Assembly: GCA_015522385.1 (NCBI GenBank)
Contig: WAMJ01000183.1
Coordinates: 1-44,383, forward strand
Direction of reading: 5' to 3'
Length of the DNA: 44,383 bases
Source: Candidatus Heimdallarchaeota archaeon
GTDB lineage: Archaea; Asgardarchaeota; Heimdallarchaeia; Heimdallarchaeales; Kariarchaeaceae
Shown here one piece after another: positions 1 to 7,619 of the stretch (the stretch's first letter is position 1; every line of letters starts with the position of its first letter). Both the position numbers and the translations under genes were made by a program. The notes under the pieces are model-generated. The model was not told where the DNA came from. It made no database searches and saw nothing but the letters and a program-made list of their open reading frames with translations.

Positions 1-122
1 GCATGCCTGAGTACGGACTACACCCCGAATCTAAGGGTGAGCTGGTGCACAGGTTCAGGAAGAACGAGACAAAAATCCTCTTCCAAAGAGGTCTTATTCC
101 TGAAGAATTTCTAGAATACTAG
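1..122 (+). CDS. C-terminal end of an upstream protein (partial)
   Basis: The frame that ends at the TAG at 120-122 is open back to the window edge. It encodes about 39 residues ending in GLIPEEFLEY. An ATG at position 3 is in frame, but this is more likely an internal methionine of a longer gene cut by the window. It ends three bases before the ATG of the HAD phosphatase, so the two are probably co-transcribed. I do not recognise the family from this short tail. Confidence 0.5.
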   Translation, partial: MPEYGLHPESKGELVHRFRKNETKILFQRGLIPEEFLEY

Positions 123-125
123 AGG

Positions 126-779
126 ATGAGAGCAGTAATATTTGACTGTGATGGTGTTCTAGTTGACAGCGAGGTACTCAGTTGTAGTGCACTCAATACA
201 GTGTTCGAACGATATTTTGATATCGATATTGGGACAGATTACACTCCCATAATCGGAAAGGCACTCCATGATTCTCTGGGGTACTACCTTGAGAAATATG
301 GGGTGAAAAATTATGATCTATCGACGCTTATGAAGGCGAAGGAGCAGGCATATCGTGACGCTGCTAGTGGGAATTTGCAGGGCTTTCCCGGTGCCGAGGA
401 GGCATTGAAAGAGATCAAAGACAGAAAAATCGCACTCGCAGTAGCGTCCTCGGGGTCACTCCCCAAGATCAGATTCTCTCTGAGCGAGGTTGGCTTCCTC
501 GACAAGTTCTCTGTCATCGCTTCGGCTGAGGAGGTGGAGAATGGCAAACCTCACCCTGATGTTTTTCTACTTGCTGCAGAGCGATTGGGAGTTCCTCCCG
601 AGGAGTGTGTGGTGATTGAGGATTCTGTTAATGGTGCTAGAGGTGCTATACGTGCAGGGATGAGAGTCCTAGGCTTTCCAGGTGCCTTTGACAAGTCAGA
701 TTTCGAGAAGATAGGTGCGGGATTCCTCGAGGACGGATATCATTCACTCATAGCTCTACTTAGAGATAACGAGCTCTAG
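126..779 (+). CDS. HAD-superfamily hydrolase, beta-phosphoglucomutase-like
   Basis: This is a 217-residue soluble HAD phosphatase/phosphomutase. Motif I is FDCDGVLVDSE near residues 6-16, with Asp7 as the expected nucleophile and Asp9 as the acid/base. Motif II is the VASSG strand around residue 107, and motif III/IV is GKPHPDVF followed by VVIEDSVNGARGA near 163-175, where the acidic pair binds Mg2+. A helical cap lies between motifs I and II. This arrangement fits the beta-phosphoglucomutase/phosphoglycolate phosphatase group. The substrate cannot be read from the sequence. The gene follows an upstream gene by three bases, and its 3' end overlaps the convergent VWA gene by 24 bases. Confidence 0.9.
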   Translation: MRAVIFDCDGVLVDSEVLSCSALNTVFERYFDIDIGTDYTPIIGKALHDSLGYYLEKYGVKNYDLSTLMKAKEQAYRDAASGNLQGFPGAEEALKEIKDRKIALAVASSGSLPKIRFSLSEVGFLDKFSVIASAEEVENGKPHPDVFLLAAERLGVPPEECVVIEDSVNGARGAIRAGMRVLGFPGAFDKSDFEKIGAGFLEDGYHSLIALLRDNEL

Positions 780-2138
780 ATTCTTCGCTAGTTGCCTTAG
801 AGTAAGTGTTTCGAGAACCACTGCACCACTGTTACGGTAGTGGCTAACAACGCTGTCCCCCCTATCCCACTGCTCTACAGGTTCAGGATTGAAGATATAC
901 ACCCCTTTGGTTTTGGAGCAGATCGACTCGATTATATCCGTACTTATCGGCTTGCCATCCCGCCACCCTCCAAGCCAGTCCCTGCAGTCTCCAAGTATGA
1001 TAACGGTATAGCTGCTGGTTAGGAATTGTCCCGCACTCCTGACGAACTCCTTGAGGGCTTGCTGGTAGTCACTGGACTCCTTCCCCCCCTTAACTTCCTT
1101 CCATTTTTGCAGGATCCTATCAATTGAATTGTGGATAGATGATGATCGTTTGACCTCGGTGGTTACGTCTATGAGGCTCCCAATGAATTCGTAGTAGTGG
1201 ATGTCGGAGAATGAGTTCCTGACCATCTGAATGATGGACAGAAAGAGTTTGGAAGCATGCATGGTCGATGGACTGACATCTGTCATAACCAAGATTTTTG
1301 GCTTGCTCTTCACCCTGTTTCTCTTGACCTGCTCGATGAGTACTCCTCCTCTCTGGATATTTTTCCTGATTGTCCGCCGCATGTCGAGTCTCTTCCTTGA
1401 TCTCTGCATCTTACTCCGCTTACTGGCGATGCTCTTGGCAAAGACACGGAGGGAATGTTGTAACTCCACACTGTCCTCCAGTTCGATAATTGGTCGGTCT
1501 TCAATTGTCAATGCTGTGAGGCTGGAAGAAAGTCCAAGCTTTTCTCTGGATCTCATCATTTCCTTAATCTCCTCTACGAGTGCTTGTTCAAGGGTCTGTA
1601 TGCCAGTATCCGCTAGTTCAGGAAAGGCAGACCTGAGAGAGTTGTTTATACTTGCCATGACTCTATCCTTTTTTTGGAGGATATCCGAGAAAGTGTTGCT
1701 ACTTGGCATAATATACCGGAGAAGGATGTGACGTGCTGCTGCTGACTCTCCCTCGTTGAAGAGTTTCTTCATGGCGAGCTTGTAGTCGGACTGAACTCCC
1801 CTAAGCTGTCTCTCAACGAGCATCCCAATCCCAAGTCTAATGGGGTCTATCTGACTCTCAGCTTGCGGGCGGTCACCCTCCATCATTTCTACCAGTTCCT
1901 CCCTGAACCTTTCTGTTGCTGTCTTTTCCCCAAGTGCGACTCCCGAGATATACATGTCAAAGAGGATGTCGAAGATCTTCTGTTCCGGGAGGGACTTGCA
2001 TAAAACCCCTCTGACCCCAGTCCTTAGCTCTTGGATGTCGGTAGCGTACTCCGTGACCCTCATGACATCGATGAGCTCTGCAGTACTGATGCTAAATCCT
2101 AGCTGCTTGAGTTGCGATAAGAACTCCTGTCTCACCAT
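756..2138 (-). CDS. VWA-domain protein, CoxE-like partner of MoxR
   Basis: This 460-residue protein begins with a helical region of about 270 residues and ends with a von Willebrand factor A domain. The metal-site motif DxSxS appears as TDVSPST, and a later Asp follows in the VIILGDCRDWLGG segment. A basic stretch (RSRKRLDMRRTIRK) separates the two parts. I place the start at the ATG at 2138, one base after the stop of the upstream MoxR gene (TAG at 2142-2140); the frame is open 29 codons further upstream, but that extension lies inside the MoxR gene. MoxR/VWA pairs act as chaperone-like machines that assemble or activate metalloenzymes; CoxD/CoxE for CO dehydrogenase is the best-known case. 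The client of this pair is unknown. Confidence 0.85.
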   Translation of the reverse strand: MVRQEFLSQLKQLGFSISTAELIDVMRVTEYATDIQELRTGVRGVLCKSLPEQKIFDILFDMYISGVALGEKTATERFREELVEMMEGDRPQAESQIDPIRLGIGMLVERQLRGVQSDYKLAMKKLFNEGESAAARHILLRYIMPSSNTFSDILQKKDRVMASINNSLRSAFPELADTGIQTLEQALVEEIKEMMRSREKLGLSSSLTALTIEDRPIIELEDSVELQHSLRVFAKSIASKRSKMQRSRKRLDMRRTIRKNIQRGGVLIEQVKRNRVKSKPKILVMTDVSPSTMHASKLFLSIIQMVRNSFSDIHYYEFIGSLIDVTTEVKRSSSIHNSIDRILQKWKEVKGGKESSDYQQALKEFVRSAGQFLTSSYTVIILGDCRDWLGGWRDGKPISTDIIESICSKTKGVYIFNPEPVEQWDRGDSVVSHYRNSGAVVLETLTLRQLAKNLELVISK

Positions 2139-2139
2139 T

Positions 2140-2961
2140 CTACTTTCCCTTCGCTTCGAATAGATCTCCCTTGGATTTAAGGAGGATTCCGTAGAGCTCC
2201 TCCAATCGCTCTTGATCAAGGACATCTCCGCCCATGATCAATAGGGCTTGAGCAAACTCTATCGTTTCGGCTACCGAAGGAGGATCTGCAATCCTTTCAT
2301 TGCTTCTCAATTTCCTGACGATGGATAGGATTTTGTCAGCTAAGAGATCATCCAGCTCTGGGAGATGGAGCTTGAGTATCTCTTTTTCCCGTATAGGATC
2401 GGGGTACTCAAGAGCCATAAATATCGATCTCCTACGGAGTGCAGAGCTTAAAGGTCTGGTGTTGTTGCTAGTAAGTACAATTATCGGAGTCGATCTAGCC
2501 TTAATCGTCCCGATCTCTGGCACGGTTATCTGCCCCTCACCTAGAGCTTCAAGGAGAAATGCCTCAAACTCCTCGTCTGATCTGTCGATCTCATCTATCA
2601 AAAGAACTACGGGATACTGTGACTGCAGTGCGCGAAGAAGTGCTCGCTGTATGAAGTAATCCTCAGAAAAGAGGTCTGCAAGTTCGGTTCCCTTTGATTT
2701 CTCAAGTGCTAGGAGCTGTTTTGTGTAGTTGAACTCACCAATAACCTGCTCTGCCGTGATCCCCTCGAAACACTGTATTCTGATCAATTCTCTCCCCGAT
2801 ATTGCGGCAAGAGCTTTCGCAAGAGCAGTCTTCCCAGTGCCGGGTGGTCCCTCGAGAAGAAGTGGCTTCCCGAGTCTTACCGAGACATTAACGAGGGTGA
2901 TGAGCTCATTGTCTGGGATGTAGCCTCCCTTCTCCACGAAAGTTTCACGACTGAATTTCAC
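2140..2961 (-). CDS. MoxR-family AAA+ ATPase (CoxD-like)
   Basis: This 273-residue AAA+ ATPase has a Walker A motif GPPGTGKT at residues 38-45, Walker B VVLLIDEIDRSD near 120-130, a sensor-1 Asn in IIVLTSNNTR, and an arginine-rich ALRRRSIF segment. This is the MoxR group, which remodels or activates partner metalloenzymes with a VWA co-factor. It starts with GTG at 2961, and the sequence TGTTTATTA on the minus strand (2984-2992) lies about 27 bases upstream, consistent with a leaderless transcript. It is immediately followed by the VWA gene. The client is not identifiable here; a second MoxR/VWA pair occurs near the xanthine dehydrogenase genes. Confidence 0.92.
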   Translation of the reverse strand: MKFSRETFVEKGGYIPDNELITLVNVSVRLGKPLLLEGPPGTGKTALAKALAAISGRELIRIQCFEGITAEQVIGEFNYTKQLLALEKSKGTELADLFSEDYFIQRALLRALQSQYPVVLLIDEIDRSDEEFEAFLLEALGEGQITVPEIGTIKARSTPIIVLTSNNTRPLSSALRRRSIFMALEYPDPIREKEILKLHLPELDDLLADKILSIVRKLRSNERIADPPSVAETIEFAQALLIMGGDVLDQERLEELYGILLKSKGDLFEAKGK

Positions 2962-2983
2962 GATAGACGATTAACTTCACCCG

Positions 2984-2992
2984 TAATAAACA
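2984..2992 (-). promoter_or_regulatory. TATA box of the MoxR/VWA operon
   Basis: The minus-strand sequence TGTTTATTA is centred about 27 bases before the GTG start at 2961. This is the expected archaeal TATA-to-start distance if transcription begins at the start codon. Confidence 0.5.
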
Positions 2993-3003
2993 TCTGCTTC
3001 GAT

Positions 3004-4221
3004 CTAGTGATGGATCTTGATATAGAAGAGATTCTTACTCTTTGATTGGTAAACGTAAGAGAGAGTATTCACGGTGTTCTTAGCAATCCACACCACGAAG
3101 ACCGAACCGAGGGGCATGTCCTCTTTGAGCTGCTGATTACTAGCCACTGGTTTTATGACCAAGGGATCCTGTCCGGGGAGTATCATGGCCTTCCTTCCGT
3201 CAACGCCCGGCACAGTGTGAACGAGGGCTGCAACATATCCTTCTGGTGCCTTTGTCTTCGTGGAGTACTTGTTTTCCCGTACCCGGTGCATAGTCACGGC
3301 TAGGCGATCAATGAAGCGGTCGTAGTTCCTCCTCTTCGGGAATATCTTCCTCAATTGCTCCTTTACCCCCTCTACGTCTATAGCCGGGAACTCCGGGTGC
3401 TCCCTGCTCCTAGGTCTCTTGTGGAGGGACTCTATTTGCTCATCCTCGAGTAGAAACCGTATCTCTTTCCTCATCCACCCTGTAGAATCTTGGTAGAGTG
3501 GAAGTAGTCTGTCGGTATTCTGAACTGCTTTCATTGCGCGGATTAGGAGTTTACGTTTTAGGTTCATTCTGAGGATTAGAAGGAGGAAATCATCGTGGTG
3601 GACAAATCTGTTGTCCTCCATGATGTCAATAATGAGTTCAATGAGGTCAACTATTCCTGCTTCGATCTCTCCATCCTTTTTCTGGAAAATGGATAGAAGG
3701 ATTTTCTCCATTGTCCTCAATCCTGCTAATCCCCTGTGTTGCGGGGATACTGTCCCGTTGGGTGCGAAAAACCTTGCTTCCTGTGATATCAGACCGACAT
3801 AGGTATTGAACTGACGGAAGAAGCGGGTGAAAGGATTGATGCGCATTATTCTGCCGATCCTTGTCTTCACTCGGAGGATGTGGCTATCGACCATTTCCAC
3901 GGAATCAACATATGATCCTTCAAGTATCCTGAGGTACTCGAAGTCAACATCCTTGTACTCTGAGTTGATGTGATCTTCGGGTTTAATGAAGAAGTGTTCA
4001 ATGTGCTCTTCCATCCCGCCACTTTCGTCGTAGAGATTCCTGATTATCCGTTTAAATATTGGATGGCTCTCATCGTGGCGTTTTGCATTGTGAAGGAAGA
4101 AATTCAATGCTTGGGATGCGTAGTCCCGTGACTTTTCATCACTGAAAAAGTAGAACAGATCCATAGGTCCTTTAACATATCGGAACCCACTGGTTGCAGG
4201 ATCTGTCTTTTCTCCTTGCAC
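3004..4221 (-). CDS. Uncharacterised 405-residue protein
   Basis: I do not recognise the family. The protein is soluble-looking, with no signal peptide or clear membrane segment, and is rich in Arg, Lys, Asp and Phe. The N-terminal two thirds look mostly helical. The middle carries a long helix-prone stretch (DLIELIIDIMEDN, then LILRMNLKRKLLIRAMKA). The last ~90 residues look beta-rich, with phrases such as YVAALVHTVPGVDGRKAMILPG and SVFVVWIAKNTVNTLSYV. The start is GTG at 4221; the next methionine lies well inside. It lies on the same strand upstream of the MoxR/VWA pair (42 bases from its 3' end to the MoxR start), so a functional link is possible but unproven. Confidence 0.75.
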   Translation of the reverse strand: MQGEKTDPATSGFRYVKGPMDLFYFFSDEKSRDYASQALNFFLHNAKRHDESHPIFKRIIRNLYDESGGMEEHIEHFFIKPEDHINSEYKDVDFEYLRILEGSYVDSVEMVDSHILRVKTRIGRIMRINPFTRFFRQFNTYVGLISQEARFFAPNGTVSPQHRGLAGLRTMEKILLSIFQKKDGEIEAGIVDLIELIIDIMEDNRFVHHDDFLLLILRMNLKRKLLIRAMKAVQNTDRLLPLYQDSTGWMRKEIRFLLEDEQIESLHKRPRSREHPEFPAIDVEGVKEQLRKIFPKRRNYDRFIDRLAVTMHRVRENKYSTKTKAPEGYVAALVHTVPGVDGRKAMILPGQDPLVIKPVASNQQLKEDMPLGSVFVVWIAKNTVNTLSYVYQSKSKNLFYIKIHH

Positions 4222-4313
4222 GTTTTACCATCTCGTTCCTCATTGAAAGAGGTTTTTGTTAAGAGTTAGATTATCACCTGTGCTGAAAAATAACGGGTGC
4301 CGAAGATGGAGTG

Positions 4314-4362
4314 TAGCCTGTTTGGTTTAGGTGGTTTATGGTGGTATAAAAACAACAGGCTA
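4314..4362. repeat. 9-base perfect inverted repeat (stem-loop)
   Basis: TAGCCTGTT at 4314-4322 is the exact reverse complement of AACAGGCTA at 4354-4362. The enclosed 31 bases are GT-rich on the plus strand. It lies in a gene-free stretch just before another hairpin at 4378-4398. The sequence shows the symmetry directly; a role is not known. Confidence 0.5.
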
Positions 4363-4642
4363 AGCGGCTCAGGTAATGATCTCACTAAGAGTGACATCTC
4401 ACCTAAATTACTGTATTGTTCGGCTATATATAAACTCTTCCTTGACTGTACGTTGATAGAACTTCTTTATACATTTTTCATTTCTGACCTATCGCGAATA
4501 GTGTGAACACATTTGATATTATTCTATACTTTTTTTCAATGGTTTGAAATATTTCGAAATTGCGTTTATCCATGAATGCCGCTCCTCTCTACTTGTGAAG
4601 TATACTCGATCTGAAGGAATATTTCGTGAAATTCCCCAATGG

Positions 4643-4650
4643 TAAAATAT
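4643..4650 (+). promoter_or_regulatory. TATA-like box deciding the YkgJ-type gene start
   Basis: AAAATATC at 4643-4650 is centred about 26 bases before the ATG at 4672. This favours that ATG over the one at 4639, which would lie upstream of the predicted transcript start. Confidence 0.4.
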
Positions 4651-4671
4651 CTTCAACTTCTTTTACAGTTT

Positions 4672-5163
4672 ATGAAGGAACTTCTCATTGGCTCAATAGA
4701 CATGAATACCAAGAATATCCATGTTCTAAATGGAGTGGATTTTATCTGTCAAAGTACTGGGAGGTGCTGCAAGCAGTTCACTATCCCTGTAACTGAGGAG
4801 GAGGTAGGTCGCATAGAGGACAACGGGTATGATACTTTCCAGTTTATCGCTGATAACTCTGTCTCGATCATCCCCACGAACGATGGGAGAGGGATGCAGA
4901 AAGTTTACTTCCTGAAGAAAAAGCCCTTCACGAACGAGTGTGTATTCCTAGAGGAGAACCTCTGTAGTATCCACGAGTTTAAGCCACTTGCCTGCAGGCT
5001 TTATCCCTTTCACTATGAGGTGGACAATAATGAGTTCCGAGTGTCCATCCACCCTATGAACAAGTGTGATAATGTCCGTACAACTATTGATTCAGAGCTA
5101 TCTAGTAGGTTGATCATCTTGGAGGTCTTCGAGACGGTCGAAAAGGCGCTGCTTCGGAAATGA
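4672..5163 (+). CDS. YkgJ/UPF0153-type cysteine-cluster protein
   Basis: The protein carries the cysteine signature of the YkgJ (CxxCxxCC) family, which binds zinc or an iron-sulfur cluster. The cysteines appear as FICQSTGRCCKQF near the N terminus, then ECVFLEENLCSIHEFKPLACRLYPF in the middle, with a later Cys in NKCDN. The HE/KPxxCRxYPF phrase is characteristic of the family. The biochemical role is not well established. The frame is open from an ATG at 4639 (174 residues), but a TATA-like box at 4643-4650 favours the ATG at 4672 (163 residues); a third ATG at 4702 is also possible. It lies 43 bases upstream of tyrS on the same strand, but tyrS has its own promoter. Confidence 0.8.
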   Translation: MKELLIGSIDMNTKNIHVLNGVDFICQSTGRCCKQFTIPVTEEEVGRIEDNGYDTFQFIADNSVSIIPTNDGRGMQKVYFLKKKPFTNECVFLEENLCSIHEFKPLACRLYPFHYEVDNNEFRVSIHPMNKCDNVRTTIDSELSSRLIILEVFETVEKALLRK

Positions 5164-5175
5164 GTTAGACCAATG

Positions 5176-5186
5176 TTTTAAAATAT
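5176..5186 (+). promoter_or_regulatory. TATA box of tyrS
   Basis: TTTTAAAATAT is centred about 26 bases before the GTG start of tyrS at 5207. The spacing predicts a leaderless tyrS transcript starting at or near the GTG. Confidence 0.6.
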
Positions 5187-5206
5187 CTCTCAAATTCAAA
5201 TCACCT

Positions 5207-6238
5207 GTGGACCCCAAAGACGCCTTTGAGAGAATTAAAAGAAATACACAGGAGATTGTGAGCGAGGACGAGCTCATGCAGGTTCTTGAACGAGGGAACG
5301 TAACTGCCTATTTCGGAACCGCGCCCACCGGTATGGTGCACACCGGATACCTTATCCCCATTACCAAGATCGCTGACTTCTTAGAAGCAGGTGTTGAGTT
5401 CACCATCCTATTGGCTGATCTCCACTCCCATCTCGACGATATGAAGAGTCCTTTCGAACTACTGAAGCACCGATCTGAGTACTACAAGCAGGTGATACTG
5501 GGATTGTTCGAAGGAATAGGGGTATCTACAGATTCACTGAAATTTGTCCTTGGCAGTGAGTTCGAACTGAAAGAGCAGTACGCATTAGATCTACTCAGAC
5601 TGTCCTCAATCGTTACTTATGGGAGATCAAGAAGAGCTGGCGCTGAGGTTGTCCGGCAGAAGGATGATCCGAAACTTGGAAGTTTTATCTACCCTCTCAT
5701 GCAGTCAATTGATGTTCCTCACCTCAAAGCCGATATAGCATTCGGTGGTATTGATCAGAGGGGAATCTATATGCTTGGTCGTGAGGTACTTCCAAAGTTG
5801 GGATACAAGAAACCTATATGCGTATTCACACCACTGCTCCCTGGACTTACGGGCGGGAAAATGAGTGCGTCTGACGAGGGGAGTAAGATCAACTGCCACG
5901 ACTCCGCCAAAATTGTCAAGAAAAAGATGAACAAATCTTTCTGCCCTGAGAAAGAGGTTGAAGGAAATGGGGTTCTCTCCCTCGTCAAGACAGTAATAGC
6001 TCCTTATGCGGAGAGGATGGGGAAGGATATAGAGATTGTGAGACCGGAGAAATTCGGGGGGACAATCAGCTTTTCCGATTACACTGCCCTTGAGAAGGCA
6101 TATGTCTCCGGTGATCTGCATCCACTTGATTTGAAGCAGGGTGTTGCTGCCTATCTAAATATCTTCCTTGAACCTGTAAGGAAACGCCTGAGTGCCAATC
6201 CCGCAATACTGAAAAATGCCTATCCTAAGAATCAATAA
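5207..6238 (+). CDS. tyrS: Tyrosyl-tRNA synthetase, archaeal/eukaryotic type
   Basis: This 343-residue class I synthetase charges tRNA-Tyr with tyrosine in the cytoplasm. The HIGH-like motif is in GTAPTGMVHTGYL near residues 37-49, and the KMSKS-like loop is GGKMSASDEGSKI. Other family landmarks are ADLHSHLDDMKSP and the tyrosine/ATP pocket region FGGIDQRGIYML. The length and lack of a C-terminal S4 domain match the archaeal/eukaryotic form rather than the bacterial one. The start is GTG at 5207, supported by the TATA box about 26 bases upstream. It sits between the YkgJ-type gene and a TPR-longin gene on the same strand, each with its own TATA-like element. Confidence 0.97.
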   Translation: MDPKDAFERIKRNTQEIVSEDELMQVLERGNVTAYFGTAPTGMVHTGYLIPITKIADFLEAGVEFTILLADLHSHLDDMKSPFELLKHRSEYYKQVILGLFEGIGVSTDSLKFVLGSEFELKEQYALDLLRLSSIVTYGRSRRAGAEVVRQKDDPKLGSFIYPLMQSIDVPHLKADIAFGGIDQRGIYMLGREVLPKLGYKKPICVFTPLLPGLTGGKMSASDEGSKINCHDSAKIVKKKMNKSFCPEKEVEGNGVLSLVKTVIAPYAERMGKDIEIVRPEKFGGTISFSDYTALEKAYVSGDLHPLDLKQGVAAYLNIFLEPVRKRLSANPAILKNAYPKNQ

Positions 6239-6241
6239 GTT

Positions 6242-6252
6242 GATAATATATC
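6242..6252 (+). promoter_or_regulatory. TATA box of the TPR-longin gene
   Basis: GATAATATATC lies about 16-26 bases before the GTG at 6268 and just after the tyrS stop codon at 6236-6238. It suggests that this gene is transcribed separately and possibly without a leader. Confidence 0.45.
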
Positions 6253-6267
6253 AATCTATTCTACCCT

Positions 6268-7578
6268 GTGGATGAGTTAGTTGAAGAGAAATTCTCTAAC
6301 ATTCGACGAAATCTAGATATATTCAATTTCGATGAGGCTGAAAATATTGTAGTTGAGATTGAGAAAGAGATCGAAAATGTGTCTGAGGATCGCGATGAAA
6401 TCCTTGCAGAACTATACTACTATCAGGCAAGAATCAATTTCTACCGGAAAGACATAGACCATGCGATCTCCCTTCTCTCCAAGTCCAAGGAATTATACCG
6501 CAAGCTAGGGAATCTGGAAAAGGAATCTCTTATACTGGCGTATCTTGGTGACTACTCACTGGTTAATGGCTCACATTCTGCATTCCAGACATACATCCAA
6601 GAGGCCGTTGAGAAGTACCTCCTACTCGGCGAACATCTGAACAAGGAATCACTATTCCCTGATGCCGAGAGATCTTACAAGATCGCTAAACAACTATCGT
6701 ACAAGATCGAGGATACAAGTCTCCAGTCTCAGAAGGTCATTGAATCCCTTGAGGGAATTGCACACTCTAGGTTGCTATACAGCAAGGATCTCTCAATCGT
6801 GGCGAACTACAATGCGTACTCCTCCAATTTTGTTCAGGCACAGAGGGAGGCTTGGAGGGCTTTGACCATCGCCCTTGACACGGTTCCCTTCATTGTGCAG
6901 AGATATCGGATGAAGAATGAGGACGCAGCAGAGATCATAGCAGATCCAATACTTGATGCGTTCATTAAGGATTTTCTTGAATTTTACCCTCTTGCTCATC
7001 GCTCACTAATCACTAGTAGTGATAAGGAGATCGTCCCAGTTATCTCTCTAAAACTAGATGAGTTGAAAAAGTTCTTCCTCTCGCTCACCGATGAGATCCC
7101 AGATAGCCTTGAGGATGTACGCATCTGGATCGATACCCAGAAGGAATCTCTCCGTTTCCTCATCCCATTAAATATCCCTTCATTCATGTTTCTGACTCCA
7201 GACGGAAGACTTCTCTACCACTACACGCAGACCTTTGTTGAGAGACCACAGGCGGATCATGGGTCTTCACAACATCTGCTTGCAGGTATTCTTACCGCTA
7301 TCAGCTCTGTCTTCCATGAGACTCAGATCCTTGGGTCAGGAGGTATACGAGAGATAAATGCTGTGGGGGGTACGTTAATTATTGAATCTAGACCCAATGT
7401 CATGGTTATCTCTATCTGCGACATTGTCTTCCCCGAGATAGAGGATATGACCCGGAATCTTGCAGATCATATCCAGCATCAATATGGTTCAATTCTTGCC
7501 CACTGGATGGGGAACAAGCAATCCATCGCAAATCTGGTCTCAGACATTCAGCTTCAACTATCCTCATTCTCCCTCTGA
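6268..7578 (+). CDS. TPR protein with C-terminal longin/roadblock-like domain
   Basis: This 436-residue protein begins with helical TPR-like repeats. Residues 40-100 show the pattern of paired helices (LYYYQARINFYRKDIDHAI, then SKELYRKLGNLEKE), and further helices continue to about residue 300. Residues about 304-415 change character: SFMFLTPDGRLLYHY, then HLLAGILTAISSVF, then GTLIIESRPNVMVISICD, then a final helix ending in HWMGN. That alternation of two strands, helix, strands and a last helix is typical of longin/roadblock-LC7-like domains, which are greatly expanded in Asgard archaea and often partner with small GTPases. The domain call is my pattern reading. It starts with GTG at 6268. 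Partner unknown; the window also encodes a Rab-like pseudo-GTPase at 37.8 kb. Confidence 0.75.
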   Translation: MDELVEEKFSNIRRNLDIFNFDEAENIVVEIEKEIENVSEDRDEILAELYYYQARINFYRKDIDHAISLLSKSKELYRKLGNLEKESLILAYLGDYSLVNGSHSAFQTYIQEAVEKYLLLGEHLNKESLFPDAERSYKIAKQLSYKIEDTSLQSQKVIESLEGIAHSRLLYSKDLSIVANYNAYSSNFVQAQREAWRALTIALDTVPFIVQRYRMKNEDAAEIIADPILDAFIKDFLEFYPLAHRSLITSSDKEIVPVISLKLDELKKFFLSLTDEIPDSLEDVRIWIDTQKESLRFLIPLNIPSFMFLTPDGRLLYHYTQTFVERPQADHGSSQHLLAGILTAISSVFHETQILGSGGIREINAVGGTLIIESRPNVMVISICDIVFPEIEDMTRNLADHIQHQYGSILAHWMGNKQSIANLVSDIQLQLSSFSL

Positions 7579-7585
7579 GGAAGAC

Positions 7586-7596
7586 CTTATATTTAA
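7586..7596 (+). promoter_or_regulatory. TATA box of the PrsW-family gene
   Basis: TTATATTTAAT precedes the TTG start at 7620 by about 29 bases (centre to start). It supports TTG as a real start, since no ATG lies close to it. Confidence 0.5.
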
Positions 7597-7619
7597 TTAA
7601 AATACGGAAATCATAATAC

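Larger units (their letters stand above)
4222..4671. other. Intergenic region with hairpins, no supported protein
   Basis: This gap of about 450 bases separates divergent genes and is AT-rich at its edges. A perfect 9-base inverted repeat (TAGCCTGTT at 4314-4322, AACAGGCTA at 4354-4362) encloses a GGT-rich loop of 31 bases. A second hairpin at 4378-4398 pairs GATCTCACT with AGTGACATC across a 3-base loop with one mismatch. A frame of 69 codons at 4297-4506 spans these hairpins; its composition (WWYKNN, many Leu/Ser) does not look convincingly like a conserved protein. The region could hold a small RNA or an operator. Confidence 0.35.

Noticed and set aside
1231..1731. Long plus-strand open frame of 166 codons inside the VWA gene
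   Set aside because: It is antisense to a well-supported gene with MIDAS motifs, and its translation is Ser/Leu-rich without domain features.
2139..2225. Longer start for the first VWA protein (29 extra residues)
   Set aside because: The extension lies inside the MoxR gene; the ATG one base after the MoxR stop is the more natural start.
4297..4506. Frame of 69 codons in the gap between divergent genes
   Set aside because: It runs through two inverted repeats, has no promoter or ribosome binding site at the right distance, and lacks protein-like composition.
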